The position numbers and the translations under genes were made by a program. DNA of 64,000 nt from Pseudomonas sp. RIT623 (lineage in GTDB: Bacteria; Pseudomonadota; Gammaproteobacteria; Pseudomonadales; Pseudomonadaceae): contig NZ_SOZA01000008.1 in assembly GCF_004519305.1 (NCBI RefSeq), forward strand, positions 62,001-126,000. The letters run 5' to 3'. Below, piece after piece: positions 1 to 9,368 of the stretch. Under the pieces are notes generated by a model. It had not been told where the DNA came from and made no database searches. It saw only the letters and a program-made list of their open reading frames with translations. The first letter of the stretch is position 1, and each line of letters starts with the position of its first letter.

Positions 1-2
1 GT

Positions 3-1289
3 GATGGTTTCGCCCTTATCGACCGGCCACGCTTGCACGCGCTGCTCAAGCAGCAGGCGCAGATCATGCCGCAGTTGCATGGCTTGTTCGTGTATGGCGC
101 CGATGGCAGCTGGATCGTCACCGACAAGGATGTGGTGCCGGCCAACGCCAACAATGCCGACCGCGACTACTTCATCTACCACCGTACCCATGCCGACCGC
201 CAGGTGCGCATCGGCTCGGTGGTGCGCAGTCGCTCCACCGGCGACTTGATCATCCCTATCTCGCGGCGGCTGGATCACCCGGACGGCAGCTTCGCCGGAG
301 TCCTGCTGGGGACCATCAAGGTCGACTGGTTCGTGCGCTACTACGGCGATTTCAAGATCGACGAGCGGGGCGCCCTGGTGCTGGCCAAGCGCGACGGCAC
401 CATCCTCGTGCGCCGGCCGTTCGTCGAACAGGTGATCGGCCGCAATCTGTCGGCCAGCGACATCTTCCGCAAGTACCTGCCTTACGCCAGCGAGGGGGTG
501 GTCGAGGCGGTGGCGGTGGTCGACGGCACGCCGCGGTTGTATGGCTTCCGGGCCTTGTCGAGCTATCCGTTGGTGGTCGAGGCGGGCCTGTCGCGCGAAT
601 CGATCCTCGCCCCATGGCGGCACGACATGATCAAGTCGGTACTGGTGTTGCTGCTGCTGTTGATCGGTTTGTCTGGCTTTGGCTGGATCGTCCTGCGCCA
701 GTTGCGTGAACGGATCGTCATCGAGCGCGCGCTGCACCAGGCGCACCAGACCCTCAAGGCCCTGGCGCTGACCGACAGCCTGACCGGCTTGGGCAACCGG
801 CGGCGCCTGGATGCGGTGCTCGAGCCGGAAATCCGCCGGGCGCGCCGCCAGGGCTCTGCCCTGGCGCTGGTGATGCTCGACCTGGACTACTTCAAGGCTT
901 ACAACGACCGCTACGGGCACCCGGCCGGTGATCAGTGCCTGCGGCGTTTCGCCGAGGTGTTGCGCCAGGCGTTGAAGCGCCCAGGGGACCTGGCGGTGCG
1001 TTATGGCGGCGAGGAGTTCACCTTGCTGTTGCCCAATACCGATGCCCAGGGGGCGAGCCAGATCGTCCAGGAGATCCTGGCCATGTTGCGCCGCCAGGGC
1101 ATGGCGCACGCTGGCAGCCCGCTGGGGCAGGTGTCGGCCAGCGCCGGGATTGCGGTGGGCGCACCTACGGTGGAAGCAGTGACGCCTGAGAACCTGATGG
1201 CGGCGGCGGATGCGGCGTTATATCAGGCCAAGCGCCAGGGGCGGGATCGCTATTGTCTGGCGGCCGGAGAAGTCGGGATGCAGCAGTGA
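3..1289 (+). CDS. Diguanylate cyclase with periplasmic sensor domain, 5' end missing
   Basis: The frame is open from base 3, so the true start and first membrane segment lie outside the window. The visible 428 residues show an extracytoplasmic Cache/PDC-like sensor part (bases 3-625), one hydrophobic membrane segment (about 628-705), a short linker and a GGDEF domain (about 765-1270). The signature GGEEF is encoded at about 1004-1020. An RxxD product-inhibition site (RPGD) sits five residues before it, so the enzyme should make cyclic-di-GMP and be feedback-inhibited. The sensor ligand cannot be read from sequence. The gene stands alone, followed by an unrelated AT-richer gene. Confidence 0.93.
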   Translation, partial: DGFALIDRPRLHALLKQQAQIMPQLHGLFVYGADGSWIVTDKDVVPANANNADRDYFIYHRTHADRQVRIGSVVRSRSTGDLIIPISRRLDHPDGSFAGVLLGTIKVDWFVRYYGDFKIDERGALVLAKRDGTILVRRPFVEQVIGRNLSASDIFRKYLPYASEGVVEAVAVVDGTPRLYGFRALSSYPLVVEAGLSRESILAPWRHDMIKSVLVLLLLLIGLSGFGWIVLRQLRERIVIERALHQAHQTLKALALTDSLTGLGNRRRLDAVLEPEIRRARRQGSALALVMLDLDYFKAYNDRYGHPAGDQCLRRFAEVLRQALKRPGDLAVRYGGEEFTLLLPNTDAQGASQIVQEILAMLRRQGMAHAGSPLGQVSASAGIAVGAPTVEAVTPENLMAAADAALYQAKRQGRDRYCLAAGEVGMQQ

Positions 1290-1435
1290 CCAAACACATT
1301 GCCGCGTTGACGCCTGGTTCAGGTGTGCCAACGGACACTGGTAAATTTGCTAGGTTACGCGGCGCGCGAGGGGGGGTAGGTTAAGGCACAGAGTAGGAAG
1401 CCTTCGCTTCATCGACCCTAGTAAGGAAACGACCC

Positions 1436-2401
1436 ATGACCGCACTTAGCAATAGCAATTCAGCTGTAGAAGTTGTTTCGTTTCAAGCCTATGAACTCCA
1501 ACAAGTTATCGATGGCAACGACATGGCGTCCGAGAAACGCTACCTGCAGGTGTTGATCGAAACGAAAGACACCAAGGGTCGATTAGTGACGTTATCGGCA
1601 GAGCAGTTGAGCCACTTGGAATGGATTGACGTTAAGTCGGGCAAGGTGCTCTCTCGCTGTGAGAGAGTCGAAATCGACCTTGGAGACAAACGGGCTGTCG
1701 ACAATGCGCCGCAACAAAGTTTAGTAACTTTTCTTTTCGAGGAAAACTATAAAACAGCGATTACCCTGAAGGCGTGCCTTGAGCTTGACGGAGCGTTGCA
1801 CGACACCAATGAAGTTGCACTCGGTGCTCCCAAAGCTGCAATGGGAATTGACAAAAGTCAAATAAGAGGACCTCATTGGCTACCCGGATTAACGACCGTT
1901 CCATCGAACACTCCCTTTACCATCAGCCTGAAACGGGGCAAGAACGAGATCTCATATTCGGAAGGGCTCTCGGAATGGATCTATAACTCGCAGGTCAGCG
2001 TATTCAACTTGAGCCTAAGTAGTAAAAAGAAAATCCGATCCGTTACCACTATTCCGAGTGGGGACAATTTATTTCACGTAGGGAGTAGCCTTGAAGGCTC
2101 TCGTGTATGGAGTCATTGTTGGTGGTTCCATAGTTTCGCACCTGTCAGGGAGTTTGATTACGTAAAATTGAAAGGGGACGTCGGCGGCGAGCACCTAACG
2201 TTCAGCTATATAGGTGGTTTCTATAGTTCGGGGGTTCAACCCACAGGCCCAGAGAAATTTTATTTTGTGACGATTGACGAATCGTACAATCGTCATGAAA
2301 CGGTCCTGGTCGTCACGAACGAAACCTATGTTTTTCGAAACTCTACACCTTCTGAGAGTAAATATTATTCAGGTTTGATAAAGCGAAAAGGCTCGGCATG
2401 A
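1436..2401 (+). CDS. Orphan protein of unknown function, AT-richer than its surroundings
   Basis: A 321-residue protein that I do not recognise. The start is supported by an AAGGAA ribosome site eight bases before the ATG. There is no signal peptide or membrane segment. The second half is rich in Trp, Tyr, Phe and Ser, with alternating polar/hydrophobic stretches that suggest a beta-rich fold. Codon use is clearly different from the neighbours: many A/T third positions and AAA, TTA and ATA codons in a window that is otherwise strongly G/C-ending. This points to recent acquisition. A perfect 10-bp hairpin follows the stop codon. No partner gene is adjacent. It could be a secreted effector or a phage-derived cargo gene, but nothing in the sequence proves either. 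Confidence 0.75.
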   Translation: MTALSNSNSAVEVVSFQAYELQQVIDGNDMASEKRYLQVLIETKDTKGRLVTLSAEQLSHLEWIDVKSGKVLSRCERVEIDLGDKRAVDNAPQQSLVTFLFEENYKTAITLKACLELDGALHDTNEVALGAPKAAMGIDKSQIRGPHWLPGLTTVPSNTPFTISLKRGKNEISYSEGLSEWIYNSQVSVFNLSLSSKKKIRSVTTIPSGDNLFHVGSSLEGSRVWSHCWWFHSFAPVREFDYVKLKGDVGGEHLTFSYIGGFYSSGVQPTGPEKFYFVTIDESYNRHETVLVVTNETYVFRNSTPSESKYYSGLIKRKGSA

Positions 2402-2422
2402 TCGCTGTTGCCACGCAGTCAA

Positions 2423-2450
2423 TGCAGCGCTCGATCTCAAGAGCGCTGCA
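2423..2450 (+). terminator. Hairpin after the orphan gene
   Basis: A perfect 10-bp inverted repeat, TGCAGCGCTC / GAGCGCTGCA, with an 8-base loop, lies 21 bases after the stop codon at 2401 and before the convergent RNase Z gene. No T-run follows, so it may be a terminator-like or REP-like hairpin rather than a classical intrinsic terminator. Confidence 0.45.
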
Positions 2451-2483
2451 ACTACAAGGCTCAGCCATTGTTCCGCTAAACCC

Positions 2484-3443
2484 TCACCCTGCCTCCACCA
2501 ACACACCGTCACGCCCCAACCGATATCGCCGCAAGTCTCGCGCCAGGATCAAGTGTCCGCTGTAGCAGGCGCGAGCCTCTTGGCGCACTTCCTCGATCGA
2601 ACCCCCGCGCCCGCCCTTGTCCTGGTAGCGGGCACTGAAATGCGTGAGCACCAGGTTCCTTACCCCAGCCCCCTCGGCAAAGCGCGCCACCGCGGCGGCC
2701 GTGCTATGGCCGAAACTGCCCTGGGCGCGCTCGATCACCGGTTGGGTGAAGGTCGCTTCGTGCACCAGCACATCGACATCCCGCGCCCACTCGCCCAACA
2801 GCTCCGGGCGGTCGTTGTCGCCGCAAACGATGAAACGCTGCACCGGGCGCGTGGCCAGCAGGTACTGGCGCGGTTCGAGCCTACGCCCCTGGTACTCGAC
2901 GGCCTGGTCGTGGGCCAGCTGCCCCCACAGCGGCCCCGGCGCAATACCTTCGGCACGCAGGCGTTCAGTATCAAGGCGCGGTTGCGGGTCGCTTTCCTCG
3001 AACACAAAGCCCCAGGACGGCACCCGGTGCGACAGCGCCAAGGCGCTGATCCGCACATTGTCGAATGCCATCCCGGCAAAGGTCTCCAGATCGGTGAAGC
3101 GCAGCTCGAATGCCAGGTAGCTTTCGCTGACCGCCAGGCTCTGCCGGACCCACGCCTGCAGGGCCGCGGGCATCACCAGCAGCAAGGGCTCCTTGCGCCC
3201 GGACATGCCGGCACTGGCCAGCAAGCCTGGCAAGCCGAAGCAATGATCGCCGTGCACATGGGTGATGAAGATGGCGCGCAGCTCGCGCAGCGACAGCGGG
3301 CTGTGCAGCAACTGGTGCTGGGTGCCCTCGCCGCAGTCGACCAGGTACCAGCCCGTGCCGCTGGCCTCGATCACCGCTGTGGCGCTGACATTGCGGGCCT
3401 TGGTCGGCACCCCGGAAGAGGTGCCGAGAAACAGCAGGTCCAT
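2484..3443 (-). CDS. rnz: Ribonuclease Z (tRNA 3'-processing endonuclease)
   Basis: A 319-residue metallo-beta-lactamase-fold nuclease that removes tRNA 3' trailers. The metal-binding motif is HxHGDH at residues 62-67, and further metal-site regions are present (LSHR near the middle, THFSARY near the C terminus). I chose the ATG at 3443 because AAGGAG sits ten bases upstream and the protein then begins directly with [13 protein letters not shown], the normal family start. A longer open frame upstream has no such support and runs into a REP repeat. Length matches bacterial RNase Z (about 305-320 residues). It is convergent with the orphan gene and probably monocistronic. Confidence 0.9.
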   Translation of the reverse strand: MDLLFLGTSSGVPTKARNVSATAVIEASGTGWYLVDCGEGTQHQLLHSPLSLRELRAIFITHVHGDHCFGLPGLLASAGMSGRKEPLLLVMPAALQAWVRQSLAVSESYLAFELRFTDLETFAGMAFDNVRISALALSHRVPSWGFVFEESDPQPRLDTERLRAEGIAPGPLWGQLAHDQAVEYQGRRLEPRQYLLATRPVQRFIVCGDNDRPELLGEWARDVDVLVHEATFTQPVIERAQGSFGHSTAAAVARFAEGAGVRNLVLTHFSARYQDKGGRGGSIEEVRQEARACYSGHLILARDLRRYRLGRDGVLVEAG

Positions 3444-3520
3444 TGCCTGACTCCTTGAGCTAACGACGCGCCCCGCAAACCGGGGCGCGCGGAGACTAGC
3501 ACGCCGGTGCCGGGCTGTCA

Positions 3521-3564
3521 TCGCCGGCAAGGCCAACCCCTGTAGGAGCCGGCCTTGCCGGCGA
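3521..3564. repeat. REP-type inverted repeat
   Basis: A perfect 14-bp inverted repeat (TCGCCGGCAAGGCC and its complement) separated by 16 bases that contain TGTAGGAGCC. This is the Pseudomonas REP type. A second small hairpin (CACCGGC...GCCGGTG) follows at about 3566-3583. It lies between the SDR gene and RNase Z and may shape the end of the upstream transcript. Confidence 0.7.
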
Positions 3565-3606
3565 ACACCGGCGCCAGCCGGTGCCCTGGCGCAGGCAACC
3601 CCAGGC

Positions 3607-4764
3607 TTACTTGAAATCCGCCTGCATTTGCGTGGCGATGCTCACCCCATTGGAGGACTTCACGCAGACATCCAGATAATCGGTGAAACGCGGCGGCATC
3701 GCGATGCCTTCTTCGAGCAGGCGGCTGTTGTCGAACAAGTAATTAAGGTCGGCGAAGCCGCTGTACAGGCGCAGTGCGCGCAGCACCAGGCGCGGGTTGG
3801 CCGGGCCGATGCGGGTTTCGAAGCTGCTGGCCAGGGACTTGAGGTCGTCCGGGTCGACCTTGCGGTAGCGCTCGCCCACCGGTTGTGCGCCATTGGCCAG
3901 GGCAAAGGCCTCGTCGATCTCGGCGAAGGTGCAGGCCGAGCCGTGGCCTGCGGAGATGTGATAGAGGTCATGGCCCAGCGCCGGCTTGAGCGTCAGGCCG
4001 ATCAGCGCCTCGGCGCAGTAGTCCACTGGGATCACGTCGATCTGCTCGTCCAGGCCGCAGGTGAAGCTTTCCAGGGCAAAACCCATGCGGAATACCCAGA
4101 AGATGCTGCCTGATGCCTGGCAGCCCAGGCTGCGGTGGCCGACGACGATGGACGGGCGCGCCACCACCAGCGGCAGGGTGGGCAGCGCTTCGCGCATGCG
4201 CCGCTCGATCTCGGCCTTGGACGCGGTGTAGTCCACCAGTTGCTGCTCGGCCTCGGGGAATTCCCAGGATTCGCTGATCGGCGATTCGCGCTGCGGGCCG
4301 CAGCACATGGCGGTGCCGACATGCAGGAAGCGCTTGAGGCGTGGCGAGCGGCTGAGCACCTGGGCAAAGGCGAAGGTCCCTTCGACGTTGACCGGCCAGA
4401 TGGTCGGGTTCTTCGAGAACGAGGCCACCGCGGCGCAGTTGATCACCCGGTCGACCTGCATCAGGCGCGGGGTTTCGCGGGCCAGCCAGGCGGTGTCGAG
4501 GAAGTCGCCGAGGATGATCTGCTGCGCGCTCAGGGCCCTGCTCTGGGCAGCGCTGACACCGTGTTGGCGCAGGTTGTCGCGCAGGCGTTGCAGGCCTTGC
4601 TCGGGGGTTTGGCCGCGGACCAGAAAGGCGAGGGCCGGGCCATGGCCGCTGGCGATCAGCTGGGCGGCCACCGAGCCACCGAGAAAGCCGGTGGCGCCCG
4701 TCAGCAGAATGCATTCGTGCGGTGGAATAACGGTGATGGTCGCACCAGTGGCGGGGGCGTTCAT
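3607..4764 (-). CDS. Extended SDR / thioester-reductase-like NAD(P)-dependent oxidoreductase
   Basis: A 385-residue protein with a Rossmann NAD(P) motif TGATGFLG at residues 22-29 and a YxxxK catalytic pair (YTASK) near residue 195. The layout resembles the NAD-binding_4 (male sterility / thioester reductase) group of extended SDRs, which act on activated acyl groups or on sugar- or sterol-like alcohols. The substrate cannot be named. The start at 4764 is preceded by GAGGAAA; five earlier in-frame codons lack a better site. It is expressed alone from an AT-rich upstream region with a palindrome close to the start. No carrier protein or ligase is adjacent, so a role in complex lipid or secondary metabolism is only possible. 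Confidence 0.75.
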   Translation of the reverse strand: MNAPATGATITVIPPHECILLTGATGFLGGSVAAQLIASGHGPALAFLVRGQTPEQGLQRLRDNLRQHGVSAAQSRALSAQQIILGDFLDTAWLARETPRLMQVDRVINCAAVASFSKNPTIWPVNVEGTFAFAQVLSRSPRLKRFLHVGTAMCCGPQRESPISESWEFPEAEQQLVDYTASKAEIERRMREALPTLPLVVARPSIVVGHRSLGCQASGSIFWVFRMGFALESFTCGLDEQIDVIPVDYCAEALIGLTLKPALGHDLYHISAGHGSACTFAEIDEAFALANGAQPVGERYRKVDPDDLKSLASSFETRIGPANPRLVLRALRLYSGFADLNYLFDNSRLLEEGIAMPPRFTDYLDVCVKSSNGVSIATQMQADFK

Positions 4765-5149
4765 AAGTTTCCTCGGCAATGAGTTGCCTGCTTTACATCT
4801 CTTGAGGGGATGTAAAAGTTGTGTGAGAAGTTTGGCCTCAACTAAACATTTAACTGAGGTCGCGGGGCGTGGCCCTTGGGTTCAGAAGTCTGCGCCTGGG
4901 CTGGCACAGGAAGGCAAGTGCCGACCAAGGTTGGCCGGCGACTGATTGTCGGCGGGAGAAAAAATTAATTCAATTAACAGATCAGACAGTTTGAGGGGGT
5001 TTTAGTGAAAGAATTTTAATGCGTGTTGAAGGGCTGTAAGTGTCTAGGAGGAATGTGTAAATAAGTTTAAAATTCCCAGGTTTTTCGTTCAGTTCGCACA
5101 AACCGCGAAAGGGCTGCAACGCAGCCCTGACAATCTTCGAGGAGAACCG
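4765..5149. other. AT-rich intergenic region upstream of the SDR gene
   Basis: 385 bases between the end of the E1 gene and the start of the SDR gene. Close to the SDR start is an 8-bp inverted repeat TTTACATC / GATGTAAA (4792-4799 and 4809-4816), 28 bases before the ATG, of the size used by TetR-type operators. The part around 4960-5090 is clearly AT-rich. An intrinsic terminator for the E1 gene lies at 5110-5128. No coding frame is convincing. Confidence 0.5.
5104..5128 (-). terminator. Intrinsic terminator of the E1 gene
   Basis: On the minus strand, 21 bases after the E1 stop codon, an 8-bp stem AGGGCTGC / GCAGCCCT with a 3-base loop is followed by TTTCG. The short T-run makes it a modest but plausible terminator. 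Confidence 0.6.
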
Positions 5150-7819
5150 TCAGACGCCGGCCGGGTCCGCCTTGTCCACGGCGATCTGCAAGCGCTCGAG
5201 CGCCTGCGCCACCACCTCGCGCGGCAACGCGCCATCATCGGCCAGGGCCTTGAGCGCCGCCAGCACGATGAACTGCCGATCTACCTCGAAATGCCGACGC
5301 AGCGCTTCGCGGGTATCGGACTGGCCAAAACCATCGGTCCCCAAGGGCACGAAGCGACGCGCGCCGACCCAGGGGCGAATCTGCTCGGCGTGGATCTTCA
5401 TGTAGTCGGTGGCGACGATCAGCGGTCCTTCATGGGCTTGCAGCAACTGCGTGACGAACGGCAGTCTGGGGGTGTCCAGCGGGTGCAGCAGGTTCCAGCG
5501 TTCCACCTGTTGGGCCTCGCGGCGCACTTCGGTGAGGCTGGTGGCGCTCCAGATCTCGCTGCTGACCTGGTAATCGCTGGCCAGTATCTGGGCTGCGGCG
5601 ATCACTTCGGGCAGGATCGCGCCGCTACCGGCCAGTTGGACATGCCGACCTGCAAGCACCTTGCGCTCGATGGGCAGGCGATACAAACCCTTGAGAATGT
5701 TCGCCTCGGCACCTGTGGGCAGGTCGGGGTGCGCATAGTTTTCGTTGAGCAGGGTGATGTAGTAGTACACATCCTCCTGTTCCTGGTACATGCGCCGCAG
5801 GCCGTCCTGCACGATCACCGCCAGCTCGTAGGCGTAGGTCGGGTCGTAGGAGATACAGCAGGGCACGGTGGCCGACATGACATGGCTGTGGCCATCGTCG
5901 TGCTGCAAGCCTTCGCCCATCAAGGTGGTGCGCCCGGAGGTGGCGCCCAGCAGGAAGCCCCGGGCACGGGCATCGCCGGCTGCCCATAGCAGGTCGCCAA
6001 CCCGCTGGAAGCCGAACATCGAGTAGAAGATGTAGAACGGCACGGTCATCACGCCGTGGTTGGCATAAGCGGTGCTGGCGGCGATCCACGACGAGGTGGC
6101 GCCTGATTCGTTGAGGCCCTCCTGGAGAATCTGGCCGTCGACACTCTCCTTGTAGTACGACAGCGTGCCGGCGTCCTGGGGCGTGTACAGTTGGCCGACG
6201 GCGGAATGGATGCCGATCTGGCGGAACAGGCCTTCCATGCCGAAGGTGCGTGATTCATCCGGCACGATGGGCACTACCAGGCGGCCTATCTCGGGGTCTT
6301 TGAGCAGGGTGCTGAGGATGCGCACGAAGGCCATGGTGGTGGAGATGGTCCGCTCGCCAGTGCCCTTTAGCTGCGCCTCCAGTGCGGCCAGCGGCGGCAC
6401 CCTGAGCGCTGCCACCTGGGCATGGCGTGCCGGGACCTGCCCGCCCAGCGCGGCGCGGCGCGCCCGCTGGTACTCGGCTTCGCGGCTGTCCGGCGCCGGG
6501 CGCAGGTAAGGCAGTTCGCCCAGTTGCGCTTCGTCCAGCGCCAGGCCGAAGCGGTCGCTGAAAGCCTTGACCGCATCGGCGCCGATTTTCTTCAACTGGT
6601 GGTTGATGTTCTGCGCCTCGCCGGCCTCGCCCAGGCCGAAGCCCTTCACGGTCTTGGCCAGGATCACCGTGGGTCGTCCCGTGGTGCGCATGGCCGTGGC
6701 GTAGGCGTTGTATACCTTGACCGGGTCATGGCCGCCGCGGGCCAGCTTCCAGATCTGCTCGTCGGACAGGTCGCTGACCAGGGCCAGCAATTCGGGGTAC
6801 TTGCCGAAAAAATGCTCGCGCACATAGGCGCCATTCTGCGATTTGTAGGTCTGGTACTCGCCGTCGACGCATTCCATCATCCGTTGCTGCAGCAGGCCAC
6901 TGTGGTCCTTGGCCAACAGCGCGTCCCAACCGCTGCCCCAGACCACCTTGATCACGTTCCAGCCAGCGGCGCGGTACAGGCCCTCGAACTCCTGGATCAC
7001 CTTGCCGTTGCCGCGCACCGGGCCGTCGAGACGTTGCAGGTTGCAGTTGACCACGAAGATCAGGTTGTCCAGCCGCTCGCGGCCGGCCAGGGAGATCGCC
7101 GCCAGCGACTCGGGTTGGTCCATCTCGCCGTCGCCGAGGAAGGCCCACACCTTGCGCCCCTGGTGCGCCTTGAGCTGGCGGTTCTCCAGGTAGCGCATGA
7201 AGCGCGCCTGGTAGGCGGCGGTGATGGGGCCCAGGCCCATGGACACCGTGGGGAACTGCCAGAAGTCGGGCATCAGCCGTGGGTGCGGGTACGACGACAG
7301 GCCGTCGCGGTCGGTCTCGCGGCGGAAGTTGTCCAGTTGGTCCTCGCTCAACCGCCCTTCGGTGTAGGCGCGGCCATAGATACCTGGCGCGGAATGCCCC
7401 TGGATGTACACCAGGTCGCCGGCAAAACTGTCGCTGCGGCCACGGAAAAAGTGATCGAAGCCCACGTCATACAACACCGCCGCCGAGGCATAGGTGGCGA
7501 TATGCCCACCAACCCCGGAGTGCCGGCCGGCGCGCAGCACCATGGTCAGGGCGTTCCAGCGGATATAGGCATTGAGCCGCTGTTCGATGGCCAGGTCGCC
7601 AGGGTAGGGCAGCTCGCGCTCGGGTGGGATGCTGTTGACATAGGGCGTGGTGACCCGGCCATGGAAGTCGCCATGGCGCGACACGTCGAATTCGAGCAGG
7701 CGGTCGATCAGGTAGTGCGCCCGGGGGCGCCCCTCGGCTTCCACCACCGAGGCGAGGGAGTCGAGCCACTCGCGGGTTTCCTGGGGGTCTTCATCACGCA
7801 GGGCATGTTGCGGGGTCAT
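5150..7819 (-). CDS. Homodimeric pyruvate dehydrogenase E1-type subunit (orphan AceE paralogue)
   Basis: An 889-residue thiamine-diphosphate enzyme of the homodimeric AceE type, which decarboxylates pyruvate or a close 2-oxo acid and passes the acyl group to a lipoyl E2. The ThDP motif GDGEMDQPE...NCN is present (encoded about 7030-7140). Full family length and no breaks are seen. I placed the start at 7819 with AAGGAG nine bases upstream. The longer frame would cross the operator region. No E2 or E3 gene is adjacent, so it must borrow another complex or act on its own. Pseudomonads carry such E1 paralogues for 2-oxobutyrate (MdeB type), but no methionine lyase lies here. Control by the divergent MarR gene is likely because paired operators lie between the two. 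Confidence 0.88.
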   Translation of the reverse strand: MTPQHALRDEDPQETREWLDSLASVVEAEGRPRAHYLIDRLLEFDVSRHGDFHGRVTTPYVNSIPPERELPYPGDLAIEQRLNAYIRWNALTMVLRAGRHSGVGGHIATYASAAVLYDVGFDHFFRGRSDSFAGDLVYIQGHSAPGIYGRAYTEGRLSEDQLDNFRRETDRDGLSSYPHPRLMPDFWQFPTVSMGLGPITAAYQARFMRYLENRQLKAHQGRKVWAFLGDGEMDQPESLAAISLAGRERLDNLIFVVNCNLQRLDGPVRGNGKVIQEFEGLYRAAGWNVIKVVWGSGWDALLAKDHSGLLQQRMMECVDGEYQTYKSQNGAYVREHFFGKYPELLALVSDLSDEQIWKLARGGHDPVKVYNAYATAMRTTGRPTVILAKTVKGFGLGEAGEAQNINHQLKKIGADAVKAFSDRFGLALDEAQLGELPYLRPAPDSREAEYQRARRAALGGQVPARHAQVAALRVPPLAALEAQLKGTGERTISTTMAFVRILSTLLKDPEIGRLVVPIVPDESRTFGMEGLFRQIGIHSAVGQLYTPQDAGTLSYYKESVDGQILQEGLNESGATSSWIAASTAYANHGVMTVPFYIFYSMFGFQRVGDLLWAAGDARARGFLLGATSGRTTLMGEGLQHDDGHSHVMSATVPCCISYDPTYAYELAVIVQDGLRRMYQEQEDVYYYITLLNENYAHPDLPTGAEANILKGLYRLPIERKVLAGRHVQLAGSGAILPEVIAAAQILASDYQVSSEIWSATSLTEVRREAQQVERWNLLHPLDTPRLPFVTQLLQAHEGPLIVATDYMKIHAEQIRPWVGARRFVPLGTDGFGQSDTREALRRHFEVDRQFIVLAALKALADDGALPREVVAQALERLQIAVDKADPAGV

Positions 7820-7867
7820 GGTAACGCTCCTTGTTGCAGGGGCCGGGCATCTCCGGCAGCGGATGTC

Positions 7868-7920
7868 GTTGCAGTTGCAATTGAATCTAACGCTGACGGC
7901 GGTATCATTGCAACTGCAAC
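7868..7920. promoter_or_regulatory. Twin palindromic MarR-type operators
   Basis: Two 14-base arms, GTTGCAGTTGCAAT (7868-7881) and its exact complement (7907-7920), lie 25 bases apart in the divergent E1/marR gap. Each arm contains its own palindrome TTGCA-NN-TGCAA, the normal size for a MarR dimer site. One site is about 20 bases upstream of the marR start and the other about 50 bases upstream of the E1 start, so one regulator could control both genes. Confidence 0.75.
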
Positions 7921-7940
7921 GAAAATCCCTTGGAGAGATC

Positions 7941-8390
7941 ATGACCACCCCCGCGCCAGACCTCTGGTACAGCTTCATCCGCGCCCACCGCTGCTTGATC
8001 AGGGAAATCGAACGGCGCCTGGCCGAGCAGAAACTGCCGTCCTACGCCTGGTACGACACCTTGTGGGGGATCGAGAGCGGCCAGGATGGCGCACGACGCA
8101 TGCACGAGCTGGCCGACGCGATGGCGATCGAGCGCTACAACCTGACGCGCCTGGTCGATCGGCTGGAGAAGGAAGGCCTGGTGACCCGGGAAAAGGCGCT
8201 GGACGATGGGCGCGGCGCCATCGCCCGGATCACCCCCAGTGGCCGGGCGCTGCGCAAGCAGATGTGGCAGGTGTACGAGCAATCGGTGGCCGAGCTGTTC
8301 CTGGTCGAGTTCGACGAACAGCAGCGCGGGGTGTTCGCCCGGGCGCTGGAGCAGGCCAGCCGCAACGCCCGGGTTTCAGGCAAAGGTTGA
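7941..8390 (+). CDS. MarR-family transcriptional regulator
   Basis: A 149-residue winged-helix regulator. The DNA-binding core (about residues 45-100) shows the MarR pattern: a helix-turn-helix with LADAMAIERYNLTRLVDRLEKEGLV followed by a wing containing DDGRG. The start at 7941 has GGAGAG five bases upstream. It is divergent from the orphan E1 gene, and the shared 120-base gap holds two TTGCA-NN-TGCAA palindromes, so it most likely represses both itself and the E1 gene until an acidic or phenolic effector binds. The effector is unknown. A small REP-like hairpin separates it from the convergent hydrolase gene. Confidence 0.88.
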   Translation: MTTPAPDLWYSFIRAHRCLIREIERRLAEQKLPSYAWYDTLWGIESGQDGARRMHELADAMAIERYNLTRLVDRLEKEGLVTREKALDDGRGAIARITPSGRALRKQMWQVYEQSVAELFLVEFDEQQRGVFARALEQASRNARVSGKG

Positions 8391-8397
8391 AGTGCAA

Positions 8398-8416
8398 GAG
8401 CCAGCCTTGCCGGCTC
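8398..8416. repeat. REP-half hairpin between convergent genes
   Basis: GAGCCAGC-CTT-GCCGGCTC forms an 8-bp stem with one mismatch between the convergent marR and hydrolase genes. It belongs to the same sequence family as the repeats at 3521, 48427 and 52672 and may act as a shared transcript end. Confidence 0.5.
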
Positions 8417-8423
8417 CTGCGCT

Positions 8424-9254
8424 TCAGCTACGGAAGAACGCCAGCAGGTCGGCGTTGATCACCTCGGCATGGGTGGTCGGCATGCCATGGGGGAAGCCGG
8501 CGTAGGTCTTCAGGGTGCCTTTGGGTAGCAGCTTGGCCGACAGCGGCCCTGAGTTGGCATAAGGCACGATCTGGTCGTCGTCGCCGTGCATCACCAACAC
8601 CGGTATGTTCACCTGCCTGAGCGCTTCGCTGAAGTCGGTTTGGGAGAAGGCCACGATACCGTCGTAATGCGCCTGGGCGCAGCCCATCATGCCCTGGCGC
8701 CACCAGTTGAGGATCACACCCTGGTCGGCCTTGGCGCCGGGGCGGTTGTAGCCGTAGAACGGCCCTGCCGGGATGTCATGGTAGAACTGCGCGCGGTTGG
8801 CCTTGAGCTGCGCCTGCAGGTCATCGAACACGCTCTTGGGCAAACCGCCGGGGTTGCTGGCGGTCTTGACCATCAGCGGCGGCACCGCGGCGATGATCGC
8901 CGCCTTGGGCACCGGGTCCCTGGGGTGCCGCGCCAGGTAGTGGATCACCTCGCCACCACCGGTGGAGTGGCCCACGTGGATGGCACCCTGTACACCCAGG
9001 TGCTGCACCACGGCGGCGACGTCAGCGGCGTAGTGGTCCATGTCGTGACCATCCCAGACCTGGCTGGAACGCCCGTGGCCGCGGCGGTCGTGGGCGACCA
9101 CGCGGTAGCCCTGGGCGATAAAGTAAAGCATCTGCGCGTCCCAGTCGTCGGCGCTCAAGGGCCAACCATGGTGGAAAAAGATCACCTGGGCATCGCGTGG
9201 GCCCCAGTCTTTGTAGAAGAGGTCGATACCTTCGCTTGTCGTGACGTAGCCCAT
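8424..9254 (-). CDS. Alpha/beta hydrolase of the non-haem chloroperoxidase/esterase type
   Basis: A 276-residue single-domain alpha/beta hydrolase. The nucleophile elbow is GHSTGG with Ser97. The acid is in HGDDDQIVP and the histidine in GFPHGMPTTHAE. HHGWPLSADDWD near residue 30 gives the oxyanion-hole region typical of cofactor-free chloroperoxidases (perhydrolases), which usually act as aryl or lactone esterases in vivo. No signal peptide is seen, so it is cytoplasmic. The start has CAGGAGA upstream. It is divergent from a MerR gene, and its promoter has the 19-bp spacer expected for MerR activation. It is therefore probably an inducible detoxifying esterase; the substrate is unknown. Confidence 0.88.
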   Translation of the reverse strand: MGYVTTSEGIDLFYKDWGPRDAQVIFFHHGWPLSADDWDAQMLYFIAQGYRVVAHDRRGHGRSSQVWDGHDMDHYAADVAAVVQHLGVQGAIHVGHSTGGGEVIHYLARHPRDPVPKAAIIAAVPPLMVKTASNPGGLPKSVFDDLQAQLKANRAQFYHDIPAGPFYGYNRPGAKADQGVILNWWRQGMMGCAQAHYDGIVAFSQTDFSEALRQVNIPVLVMHGDDDQIVPYANSGPLSAKLLPKGTLKTYAGFPHGMPTTHAEVINADLLAFFRS

Positions 9255-9318
9255 TTCGCGTCTCCTGTTATCGAGGGGTGCTGCTCATGAGGGGGGGCCA
9301 TCGCTTGGCCGCCAGGTA

Positions 9319-9349
9319 ACTCTAGGTTTAAAGTGCACTTCAAGGTCAA
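9319..9349 (-). promoter_or_regulatory. MerR-type promoter of the hydrolase
   Basis: On the minus strand, TTGACC (9344-9349) and TAGAGT (9319-9324) are separated by exactly 19 bases, the over-long spacing that MerR regulators correct. The spacer holds a near-perfect palindrome TTGAAGTGCACTTTAA. It lies 65 bases upstream of the hydrolase start and 20 bases before the merR start. Confidence 0.8.
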
Positions 9350-9368
9350 TCGCATTGCAAGGTGAGGC

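Noticed and set aside
6422..8458. A 678-codon open frame on the plus strand opposite the E1 gene
   Set aside because: It mirrors the GC-rich codon bias of the real minus-strand gene, has no ribosome site or recognisable domain, and crosses the operator and marR start.
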